From Streptomyces africanus (lineage in GTDB: Bacteria > Actinomycetota > Actinomycetes > Streptomycetales > Streptomycetaceae): a stretch of 64,000 bases of DNA. The notes beneath the pieces are model-generated. The model was not told where the DNA came from. It ran no database searches and saw only the letters and a list, made by a program, of their open reading frames with translations. Shown piece after piece: positions 25,452 through 34,173 of this stretch. Location of the stretch: the NCBI RefSeq assembly GCF_002150735.1, contig NZ_MUKA01000100.1, forward strand, positions 18,460 to 82,459. Reading direction: 5' to 3'. A program made the position numbers and the translations under genes. How positions within the stretch are numbered: position 1 is the first letter of the stretch; every line of letters starts with the position of its first letter.

Positions 25452-26267
25452 ATGGCGACAATTCGACCGGTGGCGCTCGTGACAGGTGCCTCATCGGGGG
25501 TCGGCAAGGAGACGGCCCGCGCCTTCGCCGCGGCGGGCTTCGAGGTGATCGGAACCGCCCGCAACACCGCGCGGGTCACCGCCCCCGCCGGGGTGACCTA
25601 CCTCGACCTCGACGTGACCAGCGACGAATCGGTCGCCTCCGTGGTCAAGCAGGTGATCGACCGGTTCGGGCGCATCGACGTCCTGGTCAACAACGCCGGC
25701 GTCGGCGCCAACGGCGCCGCCGAGGAGTTCTCCGTCGCCCGCACCCAGGAGGTCTTCGACGTCAACGTCTACGGCATCATGCGGATGACCAAGGCGGTCC
25801 TGCCGCACATGCGCACGCAACGGAGCGGACGCGTCATCAACGTCTCCTCCCTCAGCGGGTTCGTCCCCAGCCCGTTCATGGCCATCTACACCTCGACCAA
25901 GCACGCGGTCGAGGGCTACTCCGGGTCGCTGGACCACGAGGTCCGCGAGCACGGTGTGCGGATCCTGCTCGTCGAGCCCGGCCCGATCAACACCCCGTTC
26001 GGGGACCACAGCGTGCAGGGCGACACCCCCTTGCCGCTCTACGCGTCGGGACGGCGCACCTTCGACGAGGTACTGGCGAAGAACACCAGCGGCGGCGACG
26101 ATCCCGCCACCGTCGCCAAGGTCATCGTCGCGGCGGCCACCGACCGCAACCCGAAACTGCGGCGCACCGCCGGCAGGACGGCCGCCGGCATCAGCGTGTT
26201 CCACCGCGTCCTTCCGGCCCGGATCTTCGACCGCATCGTCCGCAGGTTCAACCGGATGCCGAACTGA
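25452..26267 (+). CDS. Short-chain dehydrogenase/reductase, paralogue 2
   Basis: A 271-residue SDR: TGASSGVGKETARAFAAAG, NNAGVGANG, the Ser of VINVSSLSG and YTSTKHAVEGY. It is a tandem duplicate of the gene before it, with the two diverging mainly in the C-terminal third. ATG 25452 follows AAGGAGA; the GTG immediately before is less likely. The TetR gene that follows 118 bases later probably controls both copies. Confidence 0.9.
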   Translation: MATIRPVALVTGASSGVGKETARAFAAAGFEVIGTARNTARVTAPAGVTYLDLDVTSDESVASVVKQVIDRFGRIDVLVNNAGVGANGAAEEFSVARTQEVFDVNVYGIMRMTKAVLPHMRTQRSGRVINVSSLSGFVPSPFMAIYTSTKHAVEGYSGSLDHEVREHGVRILLVEPGPINTPFGDHSVQGDTPLPLYASGRRTFDEVLAKNTSGGDDPATVAKVIVAAATDRNPKLRRTAGRTAAGISVFHRVLPARIFDRIVRRFNRMPN

Positions 26268-26385
26268 CGCCCACGAGGTGATCGCGGAAGCGATGAAGGC
26301 CGGCGACGACCTCGCCGTCGTCGCCAAAACTGCGCTGGACCAGCGGCAGCCGGGCGCGAGCCCCGGCTTCCAGGAGGAACACATC

Positions 26386-26973
26386 GTGCGGTACCCGAAA
26401 GAACACAAGCAGGAGACACGGCAGCGGATCATCACGGCGGCCGGCCGCCGGCTCAAGCAGGACGGCATCGACGGCTCGGGAGTCGCCACGCTCATGAAGG
26501 ACGCGGGCCTGACAGGCGGCACCTTCTACGCCTACTTCGACTCCAAGGACCACCTCGTCGCCACCGCGGTCGCCGACCAGATGCGCGCACAGCACGCGAA
26601 CATCGTCGCGCAGGCGGCGCCCGGCCGTGCCGGACTCGAACAGATCGTGCGCTGGTACTTCTCCCCCGAGCAGCGCGACAACATAGAGGACGGCTGCCCC
26701 AATGCCGCGCTGCTCGACGAGATCGCACGCTCCACGGATCCCACCAGGCAGGCCTACACCAACGGCGCGCTGGTCCTCATCGACGGCTTCGCCGCCCGCA
26801 TGGCACCCCACGATCCGCCGTCGGCGCGTCTGAAGGCGCTTGGCCTCCTCGGCATGATGGCCGGGACACTGCAGCTCTCCCGTGCCCTGACCGACCGGCA
26901 GCTCGCCGACCAACTGCTCGAACAGGGCATCCGCAACGCCCTCGCACTGCTGGATGCCGAGCAGCACAACTGA
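26386..26973 (+). CDS. TetR-family regulator
   Basis: A 195-residue regulator. The N-terminal HTH (RQRIITAAGRRLKQDGIDGSGVATLMKDAGLTGGTFYAYF) is canonical, followed by a ligand domain with an EDGCPNAALLDEIAR segment typical of the TetR_C subgroup that pairs with SDRs and nitroreductases. GTG 26386 is 8 bases after AGGAGG. A longer frame from 26293 has no such site. It is the likely repressor of the two upstream SDR genes. Confidence 0.9.
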   Translation: MRYPKEHKQETRQRIITAAGRRLKQDGIDGSGVATLMKDAGLTGGTFYAYFDSKDHLVATAVADQMRAQHANIVAQAAPGRAGLEQIVRWYFSPEQRDNIEDGCPNAALLDEIARSTDPTRQAYTNGALVLIDGFAARMAPHDPPSARLKALGLLGMMAGTLQLSRALTDRQLADQLLEQGIRNALALLDAEQHN

Positions 26974-26977
26974 GAGG

Positions 26978-27003
26978 CGCGGGGAAACTGGACCTTCTCC
27001 GCG
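26978..27003. terminator. Bidirectional hairpin between TetR and ABC exporter genes
   Basis: Arms 26978-26986 and 26995-27003 pair over 9 bp with one G-U pair and an 8-base loop, between the stops of two convergent genes. No T-run. Confidence 0.45.
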
Positions 27004-28899
27004 TCACCGGTCCTTGGACAGGGAGACGAGTTCCGCGAAGAGTCCGCCGGCGTTCGCCAGGTCCTCGTACGTGCCCTGTTCGATGACGCGGCCCTGGTCC
27101 ATGACGAGGATGCGGTCGGCGAGCTTCGTGTTCTCCAGCTGGTGGGTGACGACGATCGTGATGCGCTCGGCGGCGATCCGCTTGATCTCCAGGAAGATGG
27201 CGTGCTCCCCGCGGGCGTCCATCTGCGAGGTCGGTTCGTCCAGGATGAGGAGCGGGGTCTGCCGGTAGAGCGCCCGGCCGCACGCGAGGCGCTGCCACTG
27301 CCCGCCGGACAACTCCGCGCCGCCCCACAGCTCTTTGGCGAGGAGGGTGTCGAGCTGCCGGGGCAGTTTCTCGATCGCCTCGCGCATGCCGACGGCGTCG
27401 ACGACGTTCCACACCGGTCCGTCGTCGCTCGTCCGGGGCTGGCCGAGGGTGATGTTCTCGCGGGCGCGCAGGGGCCAGGCGGCGAAGTTCTGCGGGACGA
27501 GCGCGGTGCGTTTCCACACGGCGTCGGGGTCCGCCTGGGCGAGGTCGACGCCGTCCCACAGGACGCGGCCCTTGTCGGCGAGGAGGACGCCGGTGATGAG
27601 TCTGGTCAGGGTCGACTTGCCCGAGCCGTTCTCGCCGACGACGGCCAGGATCTCGCCGCGCCGCAGGGTGAGCGAGACTCCCGCGACGGCGGGCTCCTCC
27701 TTGCCCGGGTACTGGTAGACGACCTCGTCGAGGCGGATCCGGTCCACGCGTTCGGGGACCGCCAGGTCCCCGCGCCTGGGCGCGCGTTCCGTCGCCATGT
27801 CGAGGAAGGACCGCATGTCGGCGAGGTAGAGCGAGGTGTGGAACATCGCGGCGCCGTGGATGACGAACTGGGAGAGCGCGGCCAGCGTGGTCTGGACGGC
27901 GACCACGGCGGTGGCCGCGACGGGCAGGGCGATGCGGCCGCCGGCGGCCAGCCAGGCGAGCGTGGCCCAGGTGCACAGCAGGAAGATCCCGCCGAGGGCG
28001 CTGGTGCCGAGGGTGATGCGCAGCATGCGCGGGGCTGCGGTCAGGGTGCGCCGGTCGATGCGGTCGGACAGGGCGCGGTACCAGTAGGTGAGGTAGCCGG
28101 TCATGCCGTTGGCGCGGACCTCGTCGCCGAACCGGGAGTAGGTGGCCCACCAGCGCATCATGGACCGCACGTTGCGGTCGCCGAGGTTGAGGTAGTGGGT
28201 CTCGTAGTCGACGCGTGCCGACAGGACGGCTCCGGCGCCGGCCGGGAGGACGGCCAGCAGGAGCAGGGGCAGCAGCAGCGGGTGCAGAGTCGTGACGACC
28301 CCGCTCGCGGCGATCATGCGAATGAGGGCGGACATGAACCGCTGGGCGTCCTGCACCATCAGCCGGGTCCGGGTGACGCCGATCTCGGCGGCCTCCTGGC
28401 GGTCGGCGAATCCGTCCTCGCCGTAGGCGCTCGACTCCACGCGGCACACGGCGGTCACGAGCGCGATGTCCGCTTCGGTCGTCAGCAGCGGGGTGATCCG
28501 TCCGTCGGCGTACGAGGACAGCGCGCCGCTGATCCGTCCGAGGGCCGCGGCCGTCGTGACGACGATCAGGGCGGGCAGCGCGGCGTGCAGGCGTTCGGAC
28601 ACGGTTCCGGCGCCGAGGATGTGGGCCATCGCCCGTGCGGTGAACGCGAGGACGACGGCGGCCGCGCCGCCGGTCAGCGCCTGGCAGGCGAGAAGCAGTA
28701 CGACGCCGGTCCTGTCGACGGCCCACGCCATCCGGGCCGTGTGCCCGAGCACGGCGGGCAGGCGGCGGCACATCGCGGCGAAGCCGGCGTCCGCGAGCGG
28801 GTTCTTGCCGAACTTGCCCTCGAAGGTGATGGCGGCCGGGGGTGGAGGGGGCGGCGTCTGCGCGTTGCCGGACGAGGTGTCAGTCACGGTCACCTGCAT
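27004..28899 (-). CDS. ABC transporter, fused permease and ATPase (exporter type)
   Basis: A 631-residue half-size exporter. Residues ~50-340 carry about six membrane helices. The ATPase domain has Walker A GENGSGKSTL, the signature LSGGQWQRLACGRAL and Walker B LLILDEPTSQMDA with a following H-switch VTHQL. ATG 28899 follows GAGGAG; a frame from 28947 adds 16 doubtful residues. The N-terminus is unusually rich in proline (PPPPPP, residues 15-22), possibly cytoplasmic. There is no partner half-transporter nearby, so it should be a homodimer. Substrate unknown. Confidence 0.9.
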   Translation of the reverse strand: MQVTVTDTSSGNAQTPPPPPPAAITFEGKFGKNPLADAGFAAMCRRLPAVLGHTARMAWAVDRTGVVLLLACQALTGGAAAVVLAFTARAMAHILGAGTVSERLHAALPALIVVTTAAALGRISGALSSYADGRITPLLTTEADIALVTAVCRVESSAYGEDGFADRQEAAEIGVTRTRLMVQDAQRFMSALIRMIAASGVVTTLHPLLLPLLLLAVLPAGAGAVLSARVDYETHYLNLGDRNVRSMMRWWATYSRFGDEVRANGMTGYLTYWYRALSDRIDRRTLTAAPRMLRITLGTSALGGIFLLCTWATLAWLAAGGRIALPVAATAVVAVQTTLAALSQFVIHGAAMFHTSLYLADMRSFLDMATERAPRRGDLAVPERVDRIRLDEVVYQYPGKEEPAVAGVSLTLRRGEILAVVGENGSGKSTLTRLITGVLLADKGRVLWDGVDLAQADPDAVWKRTALVPQNFAAWPLRARENITLGQPRTSDDGPVWNVVDAVGMREAIEKLPRQLDTLLAKELWGGAELSGGQWQRLACGRALYRQTPLLILDEPTSQMDARGEHAIFLEIKRIAAERITIVVTHQLENTKLADRILVMDQGRVIEQGTYEDLANAGGLFAELVSLSKDR

Positions 28900-28961
28900 C
28901 GCTCCTCGGGTCGTGCCGCGCCCGGACGGCTCGGCGGTGCACGGCATAACGACGCGGCGCG

Positions 28962-28983
28962 GGAATCGAACGCGATCGATTCC
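28962..28983. promoter_or_regulatory. Inverted repeat upstream of the ABC exporter gene
   Basis: GGAATCGA (28962-28969) and TCGATTCC (28976-28983) are a perfect 8-bp inverted repeat with a 6-base spacer, about 65 bases ahead of the exporter start. It looks like an operator; the regulator is not identified. Confidence 0.4.
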
Positions 28984-29149
28984 GGACGGGTGTGCCCCCC
29001 AGTCGCGGCAAGGGCTCGAACGGATGGACGCGGTACTCAGGCCGCCCCCGGGCGGCCCGAGTTGGCCGAAACGCCGAGTCCTGAAACCAGCGTGACGGAT
29101 GGGGTTCGCAAGCCTTCAGCGAGAAGCCGGTGCCGGTGCCGGCCGGGGG

Positions 29150-29734
29150 TCAGCTCACCGGGGCCGGGCCGGGCGGCAGGTGGACCGTCATGATCAGGTG
29201 ACACGCTTCGGTGCCCGAGCCACGGTAGGTGTGCGGGGTGTCGCCGTCGAACGTGGCGGTCTGGCCCGCCTCGACGGTGCGCTCGGTGCCGTCGACGACC
29301 AGGGTCATCCGGCCGGAGGTGACGCTGACGGTTTCCACGACGCCGCCCTGGTGGGGGTGGCTCGGGTACTCCTCGCCCGGTTCGAGCCGCCAGCGCCAGA
29401 TCTCGACCGGCGTCGGCCCCGACGTCGTCAGCATCAGCCGGGCCTCGCTGCCCCGCTCTCCGGTCCACAGGGGTGCCACGGCCTCGGCGGACACGACCCG
29501 GACCCGGCCTTCGGGCGATCCCTGCATCAGGGCCGAGACCGAGATGCCGAGGGTGTCGGCCAGCCGGACCAGGGTGGCCAGGTTGGGGTTGCCCTGTGCT
29601 TTCTCCAGGCCCACCAGGGCGCCCTTGCTGACCTGGGCGCGCCGGCTGAGTTCCTCCAGGGTGAGGCCCGCGCGGATGCGGGCCGCCCGGACGTTGTGTG
29701 CGACCGTCCGCAGGGCTGCGGCTGTCTCGGCCAC
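29150..29734 (-). CDS. XRE-cupin transcriptional regulator
   Basis: A 194-residue protein with an N-terminal HTH (RAARIRAGLTLEELSRRAQVSKGALVGLEKA) and a C-terminal cupin (WRLEPGEEYPSHPHQGGVVE, then RMTLVVDG and FDGDTPHTYRG) whose HxH and late His could hold a metal or ligand. GTG 29734 (VAETAAAL) has a purine-rich site upstream; ATG 29773 would add 13 residues without one. It is divergent from an EamA exporter and probably regulates it through the repeats between them. Confidence 0.85.
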   Translation of the reverse strand: MAETAAALRTVAHNVRAARIRAGLTLEELSRRAQVSKGALVGLEKAQGNPNLATLVRLADTLGISVSALMQGSPEGRVRVVSAEAVAPLWTGERGSEARLMLTTSGPTPVEIWRWRLEPGEEYPSHPHQGGVVETVSVTSGRMTLVVDGTERTVEAGQTATFDGDTPHTYRGSGTEACHLIMTVHLPPGPAPVS

Positions 29735-29775
29735 CTGATCACCATCCTTACCGGCTGGAACATTCGACTGCACCG

Positions 29776-29828
29776 GACGGTCGTTTGGTTGACATCCGAC
29801 GGTCGTTCTGTTGTACGGTCTGGTCGTT
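29776..29828. promoter_or_regulatory. Three phased direct repeats in the XRE/EamA divergent region
   Basis: GACGGTCGTT (29776-29785), GACGGTCGTT (29798-29807) and TCTGGTCGTT (29819-29828) repeat with periods of 22 and 21 bases, i.e. on one face of the helix. They overlap the expected promoters and are the probable binding sites of the XRE-cupin protein. Confidence 0.6.
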
Positions 29829-29852
29829 CCACTGGATAGTAAGGGATGTCCT

Positions 29853-30689
29853 GTGATCGCTCTGCTGCTGGCCCTGGGCAGCTCGCTCGCCTACGGGTGC
29901 GCCGATTTCCTCGGCGGCCTCGGCGCCCGCAAGGCCCATGTGCTGCGGACCGTCATGATCGCGGCCCCGGCGAGCCTCGCGGTCGAGCTGGCGCTGTGGC
30001 CGGTGCTCGGAGCCTCCTTCAGCGCCGGCGCCCTCGGCTGGGGTGCGGCCTCCGGGGTCGCCTCCGCCGCCGCGTTCGCCCTGCTCTACCGCACGCTGGC
30101 GATCGGTCCGATGAACGTGCTGTCGCCCGTGACGGCCCTGGTGTCCGCCGCACTGCCCGTCGGTGTGGGCCTGGTGCAGGGCGAGCACCTGGCCGCCGCG
30201 GGGCTGGTGGGTCTGCCGCTCGCGCTGGTGGCGGTCGTGCTGGTCAGCGCCGGGCACGGCGCGGGCTCGGCACGTCCCTCCCGCACGGCGCTGCTGTCGG
30301 CCTTCGGCGCGGGCACCGCCATCGCCCTCCAGCTGGTCTGCCTGCACCAGGCGCCGTCCGACAGCGGGGTCGCCCCGCTGATCATCGGCCGGGCGGTCTC
30401 CTCGGCCGTCACCCTGGCCGCGGCGGGGCTGATGCACCGCCGGCTGGGCACCGAGCGGCCCGCGTACGCCGTGTCGGCCGCCGCGGGCGTGCTGGACTCC
30501 GTGGCGAACCTGCTGTTCCTGCTGGCCGCCCGCAGCGGGGACCTCGCCGTCGTCGCCGTGATCACCGCCCTCTACCCGGCCGGTACGGTGCTGCTCGCCC
30601 GCGGCGTGCTCGCCGAACGCATCCACCGCGGCCAGCTCGTCGGCCTGGGCACCGCCGCCGTCTCGGTCAGCCTCCTGGCCCTGACCTGA
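29853..30689 (+). CDS. EamA-family (DMT) exporter
   Basis: A 278-residue protein with ten hydrophobic helices in two EamA repeats. The first repeat starts VIALLLALGSSLAYGCADFLGG. It is an amino-acid or metabolite exporter of the drug/metabolite superfamily. GTG 29853 follows AAGGGA. It is controlled, by context, by the divergent XRE-cupin regulator. The next gene follows after 74 bases on the same strand. Confidence 0.88.
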   Translation: MIALLLALGSSLAYGCADFLGGLGARKAHVLRTVMIAAPASLAVELALWPVLGASFSAGALGWGAASGVASAAAFALLYRTLAIGPMNVLSPVTALVSAALPVGVGLVQGEHLAAAGLVGLPLALVAVVLVSAGHGAGSARPSRTALLSAFGAGTAIALQLVCLHQAPSDSGVAPLIIGRAVSSAVTLAAAGLMHRRLGTERPAYAVSAAAGVLDSVANLLFLLAARSGDLAVVAVITALYPAGTVLLARGVLAERIHRGQLVGLGTAAVSVSLLALT

Positions 30690-30763
30690 GCAACTCCGAA
30701 CCGAGCAGTCCGCCCCTGAGCAACCCCGCCCTGACCCCCGAGTCGAGAAACGGAAAACCCGCC

Positions 30764-31471
30764 GTGCCCACCTTCCACCTCACCCCCGCCGTGGCGGAGG
30801 CGTTCCCCGACACCCTCATCGCCCTGGTCACCGCCACCGGCCTGCGCGGCCGTGAACCCTGGCCGCACACCGCCACCGCCCTGGAGGAACTGGAGCAGCG
30901 GCTCTCCGACGGCACCTGGCGGCCCGCCGACGAGACCGACCCGCGCATCGAGGCCTGGCACACCGCCTACCGCTCCTTCGGCACCAACCCGCGCCGCATC
31001 CGCCCCAGCGTCGACGCGCTCGGCCGCCGCCTCGCCAAGAAGGGAACACTGCCGCGTATCAACCCGGCGGTCGACTCCTACAACGCCGTCTCCGTCCGGC
31101 ACGGCCTGCCCGCCGGCGCCTTCGACCTGTCGCGGGTCGCCGGGGACGTCGCCATCCGTTACGCGGACGGCACCGAGTCCTTCACTCCGCTCGGCGAACC
31201 CGACACCGTCGAGCACCCCAAGGCCGGCGAGATCATCTACGCGGACGCCACCGGCGTCCTGACGCGCCACTGGAACCACCGCGACGCCCACCGCACCCGC
31301 GTCACCGAGGACTCCACACACGTCGCCTTCGTCCTGGAAACCCTCCGAGCCCCGCGCGACGGCGGTCTCCTCAAGGCCGCGGCGGAGGAGTTGCAGGGCC
31401 TGCTCGCCCCGCATGCCGCCCGGACCGCCGTGCACCACCTCGGCCCGGCCGGCCCCGAGGCCACCGCCTGA
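30764..31471 (+). CDS. B3/4 domain protein (phenylalanyl-tRNA synthetase beta-like)
   Basis: A 235-residue protein of the B3/4 family, the stand-alone version of the tRNA-editing fold of PheRS beta. Marks are AWHTAYRSFGTNPRRIRPSVDALGRR and LPRINPAVDSYNAVSVRHGLP, both hallmarks of the family, and a late ADATGVLTRHWNHRDAHRTRV. Such proteins may edit misacylated tRNAs or bind amino acids. GTG 30764 has only a weak ribosome site. Placed between an EamA exporter and a PaiB-like protein, probably in the same operon. Confidence 0.88.
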   Translation: MPTFHLTPAVAEAFPDTLIALVTATGLRGREPWPHTATALEELEQRLSDGTWRPADETDPRIEAWHTAYRSFGTNPRRIRPSVDALGRRLAKKGTLPRINPAVDSYNAVSVRHGLPAGAFDLSRVAGDVAIRYADGTESFTPLGEPDTVEHPKAGEIIYADATGVLTRHWNHRDAHRTRVTEDSTHVAFVLETLRAPRDGGLLKAAAEELQGLLAPHAARTAVHHLGPAGPEATA

Positions 31472-31487
31472 ACGCGAAAGGCTGCCG

Positions 31488-32135
31488 ATGTACCTCCCCA
31501 AGCACTTCGTCCCCGACGAGGACGCGGTCCGTGAACTGCTGGCCGATCAGGGCGCGTCCGACCTGATCACCATGACCCCTGAGGGCCTCGTGGCCACCCT
31601 GCTGCCGTTCGAGTACGACCCGGAGGCGGGCGAACACGGCGCTCTCGTCGGCCACATGGCGCGCGGCAACGACCAGTGGCGCCGGCCGGTGCAGGGCGAG
31701 GCCATGGTGATCGTCCGCGGACCCGAGGCGTACGTGACGCCGTCGTGGTATCCGGCCAAGGAGGAGCACCACCGGGTGGTGCCGACCTGGAACTACATCA
31801 CCGCCCATGTGTACGGGCAGTTGGTCGTGCACGACGACCCGGCCTGGATCGAGAGCCGGATACGCCGCCTGACCGACCGGCACGAGGCCGGGCGCGCCGA
31901 CCCCTGGTCCGTCGGCCAGGCCCCGGCGGAGTTCGTCGAGCGGCAACTGCGCGCCGTCGTCGGCGTCGAGGTGGTCATCAGCCGCGTCGAGGCCAAGTTC
32001 AAGCTCAGCCAGAACCAGCCGCAGGGCGCCGTCGAGGGCGTCGCCGCGGGCCTAGAAGCACGCGGCCGGGCCGGCGACGCCGCGGTCGCGGCAGCGGTAC
32101 GCGCCCACGACCCGCACCGCGCCCGGACATGGTGA
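31488..32135 (+). CDS. FMN-binding negative transcriptional regulator-type protein (PaiB-like)
   Basis: A 215-residue protein of the PaiB family: start MYLPKHFVPDEDAVRELLAD, and PTWNYITAHVYGQLVVHDD with SPSWY-like VTPSWYPAKEEHHRVVPTWN, all characteristic. The family binds FMN in a split-barrel fold. Classical PaiB affects sporulation/protease genes, but in actinomycetes the role is unclear. It follows the B3/4 gene by 16 bases. ATG 31488; the upstream in-frame start is not supported. Confidence 0.88.
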   Translation: MYLPKHFVPDEDAVRELLADQGASDLITMTPEGLVATLLPFEYDPEAGEHGALVGHMARGNDQWRRPVQGEAMVIVRGPEAYVTPSWYPAKEEHHRVVPTWNYITAHVYGQLVVHDDPAWIESRIRRLTDRHEAGRADPWSVGQAPAEFVERQLRAVVGVEVVISRVEAKFKLSQNQPQGAVEGVAAGLEARGRAGDAAVAAAVRAHDPHRARTW

Positions 32136-32144
32136 AAGGACCCC

Positions 32145-32801
32145 TCAGTCGCCGTCCGTGCCCGAGAGCCTCCTGGTGACGAGGCCGAGCGCGTGGGCGA
32201 GTTGTTCGCGGTGGTCGTTCAGCACCTCGGGGGTGATGCCCCGGCCGGCCGTCTCCCGGGCGAACTCGTCGGCCGCGACCTTGAGCACGGCGTTCATGGC
32301 GGCGGCCTGCACACGCACCTCGAACGCCTCGGGCGGCATGCTCATGCGCGCGGAGAGCACCTCGGTGAACGTCTCCTCCGCGCGCTCCCGGAGCACGAGG
32401 TAGGCGGCCCGCAGCGCGGGTTCGTCATGGGTCATGCGGATCACGGCGAGAACCGCCTCGACGTCCTCACCGGACGACGAGCCGAGGACGGGCTGGTAGG
32501 CCGCGCGCAGGTGCTCGATCAGGCCGGATCCGGGCGGCCAGGCGTGCAGGACCGTCCGGAACGCGTCGAGCATCTTCGTGAGCAGCGGCTCGACGCAGCT
32601 CTCCTTGGTGGGGAAGTAGCGCCACAGCGTGCGCTCGGAGACTCCGGCGGTCCGCGCGATCTGCTCGCCGGAGGTGGCGGCCACGCCCTGCGCGGCGAAC
32701 AGCCGGACCGCGTGGCGGGAGATGTCGAGGCGTTGCCGCCCGCGCTGCTCCTCGCTCACCGGCGGCCGGCCCCGGCGGGATGTACGACCGCTGTCCACCA
32801 T
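32145..32801 (-). CDS. TetR-family regulator divergent from a P450
   Basis: A 218-residue TetR regulator with HTH ISRHAVRLFAAQGVAATSGEQIARTAGVSERTLWRYFPTKES and an all-helical ligand domain. ATG 32801 has GGAGG 5 bases upstream, which decides it over earlier starts. It is divergent from the P450 gene and likely represses it and itself through the region between. Confidence 0.9.
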   Translation of the reverse strand: MVDSGRTSRRGRPPVSEEQRGRQRLDISRHAVRLFAAQGVAATSGEQIARTAGVSERTLWRYFPTKESCVEPLLTKMLDAFRTVLHAWPPGSGLIEHLRAAYQPVLGSSSGEDVEAVLAVIRMTHDEPALRAAYLVLRERAEETFTEVLSARMSMPPEAFEVRVQAAAMNAVLKVAADEFARETAGRGITPEVLNDHREQLAHALGLVTRRLSGTDGD

Positions 32802-32868
32802 GACGTCCTCCATCAGGCGATCTAAACACGCGCGCGACAAGGGAGACGACTGGCCGAAACTTTAATGA

Positions 32869-32877
32869 CAGTTACTG
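32869..32877. promoter_or_regulatory. Short palindrome in the TetR/P450 promoter region
   Basis: CAGTTACTG is a 9-base palindrome in a locally AT-rich stretch between the two divergent genes; a possible TetR half-site or full site. Confidence 0.35.
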
Positions 32878-32940
32878 CCAATAAACTGCTACGGTCGGGA
32901 CGGCTCGAAGATCGCATGCGGAGATCACAGGAGGAGCGCC

Positions 32941-34152
32941 ATGAGCGTTACCGCCGAGCGTCAGCAACTGCCCTTCCCGAGGCCGAACGTTCTCGACCTC
33001 GCACCTCTCTACGACGTCCTGCGCCGCGAGGCGCCGGTCACGCCGGTCACCACACCGGCCGGTGACCCCGCCTGGCTGGTCACCCGCTTCGAGGAGGTGC
33101 GCGACCTGCTCGGCGACAAGCGACTCGGCCGCTCCCACCCCGAGCCGGAGCGGGCCTCCCGGCTGACGTCCGCCGCCGTCCTGGACGGACCCACGGGCAA
33201 CTACGCCACCGAGGAGGCCGACCACACGCGGATGCGCCGGCTGCTGACACCGGCGTTCTCGGCCAAGCGGATGCGGATGCTCTCCGACCACGTCCAGCAC
33301 CTGGTCGACACGTGCGTCGACCGGCTGATCACCGAGCACGCCGCCGCCCCCGACCGGGTCGTCGACCTGCATGCCGGGCTGGCCTTCCCGCTGCCGGTCG
33401 CGGTCATCTGCCGGCTGCTCGGGGTGCCGGAGAGCGACCGTGAGCTCTTCGCCTCGCTGTCGGAGCGCATGTCCAACTACGCCATCGGCGACGAAGCCCA
33501 CCGGGCGCGGGACGAGTTCAACGCGTACATGACCAAACTGGCCGAGACCAAGCGCGCGCAGCCGGGCGAGGACGTGATCTCCGACCTCGTCCGCGCGCAG
33601 AGCACCGACGCGGACTACGACTACGCCGACATGATCCAGCTCTGCGTCGGGCTGCTGTTCGCCGGCCACGAGACCACCGTCAACCGCATCGGCCTGGGCA
33701 TCCTCTTCCTGCTCACGCGTCTCGACCAGTGGCGGGCGCTGACCGCCGACCCCGACGGCCGGGTCAACGCCACCGTCGAGGAGATCATGCGGCTGGGCGC
33801 GCCCGGCGACCTCGGGCTGCTGCGGTACGCGCACACCGACGTCGACGTCGCCGGTGTCACCATCCGGCGCGGCGACGCCGTGGTCCTGTCGGTCAACGCC
33901 GCCAACCGCGACGCCTCCGTCTACACGGACGCCGAGACCTTCGACCCCGACCGCCCCGAGCGCACCCACCTCGGTTTCGGCCACGGCGTGCACTTCTGCA
34001 TCGGCGCGAGCCTGGCCCGGGTGGAGTTGCGCATCGTGTTCGCCACGCTGGCCCGCCGTCTGCCCGGGCTGCGGCTCGCCAAGGAGCTGGACGAGCTGGA
34101 GGTGCGCACCACCCTCACCGGTGGCGTCACGGAGCTGCCCGTGACGTGGTGA
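32941..34152 (+). CDS. Cytochrome P450
   Basis: A 403-residue P450. The oxygen-activating helix has AGHETT, the ExxR is in EEIMR, and the haem loop is FGHGVHFCIG with Cys353. The size and short loops match soluble actinomycete P450s (CYP105/107-like). ATG 32941 is 5 bases after GGAGGAG. It is a stand-alone gene with no ferredoxin next to it and is controlled, by position, by the divergent TetR. Substrate unknown; a link to the thiopeptide 20 kb away cannot be excluded or supported. Confidence 0.92.
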   Translation: MSVTAERQQLPFPRPNVLDLAPLYDVLRREAPVTPVTTPAGDPAWLVTRFEEVRDLLGDKRLGRSHPEPERASRLTSAAVLDGPTGNYATEEADHTRMRRLLTPAFSAKRMRMLSDHVQHLVDTCVDRLITEHAAAPDRVVDLHAGLAFPLPVAVICRLLGVPESDRELFASLSERMSNYAIGDEAHRARDEFNAYMTKLAETKRAQPGEDVISDLVRAQSTDADYDYADMIQLCVGLLFAGHETTVNRIGLGILFLLTRLDQWRALTADPDGRVNATVEEIMRLGAPGDLGLLRYAHTDVDVAGVTIRRGDAVVLSVNAANRDASVYTDAETFDPDRPERTHLGFGHGVHFCIGASLARVELRIVFATLARRLPGLRLAKELDELEVRTTLTGGVTELPVTW

Positions 34153-34173
34153 ATGCCCCGGGGTGACCCGGTG

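Noticed and set aside
32941..34152. P450 at 33 kb as a thiopeptide tailoring enzyme
   Set aside because: It is about 18 kb beyond the cluster end, has its own TetR regulator, and nothing links it to the peptide.
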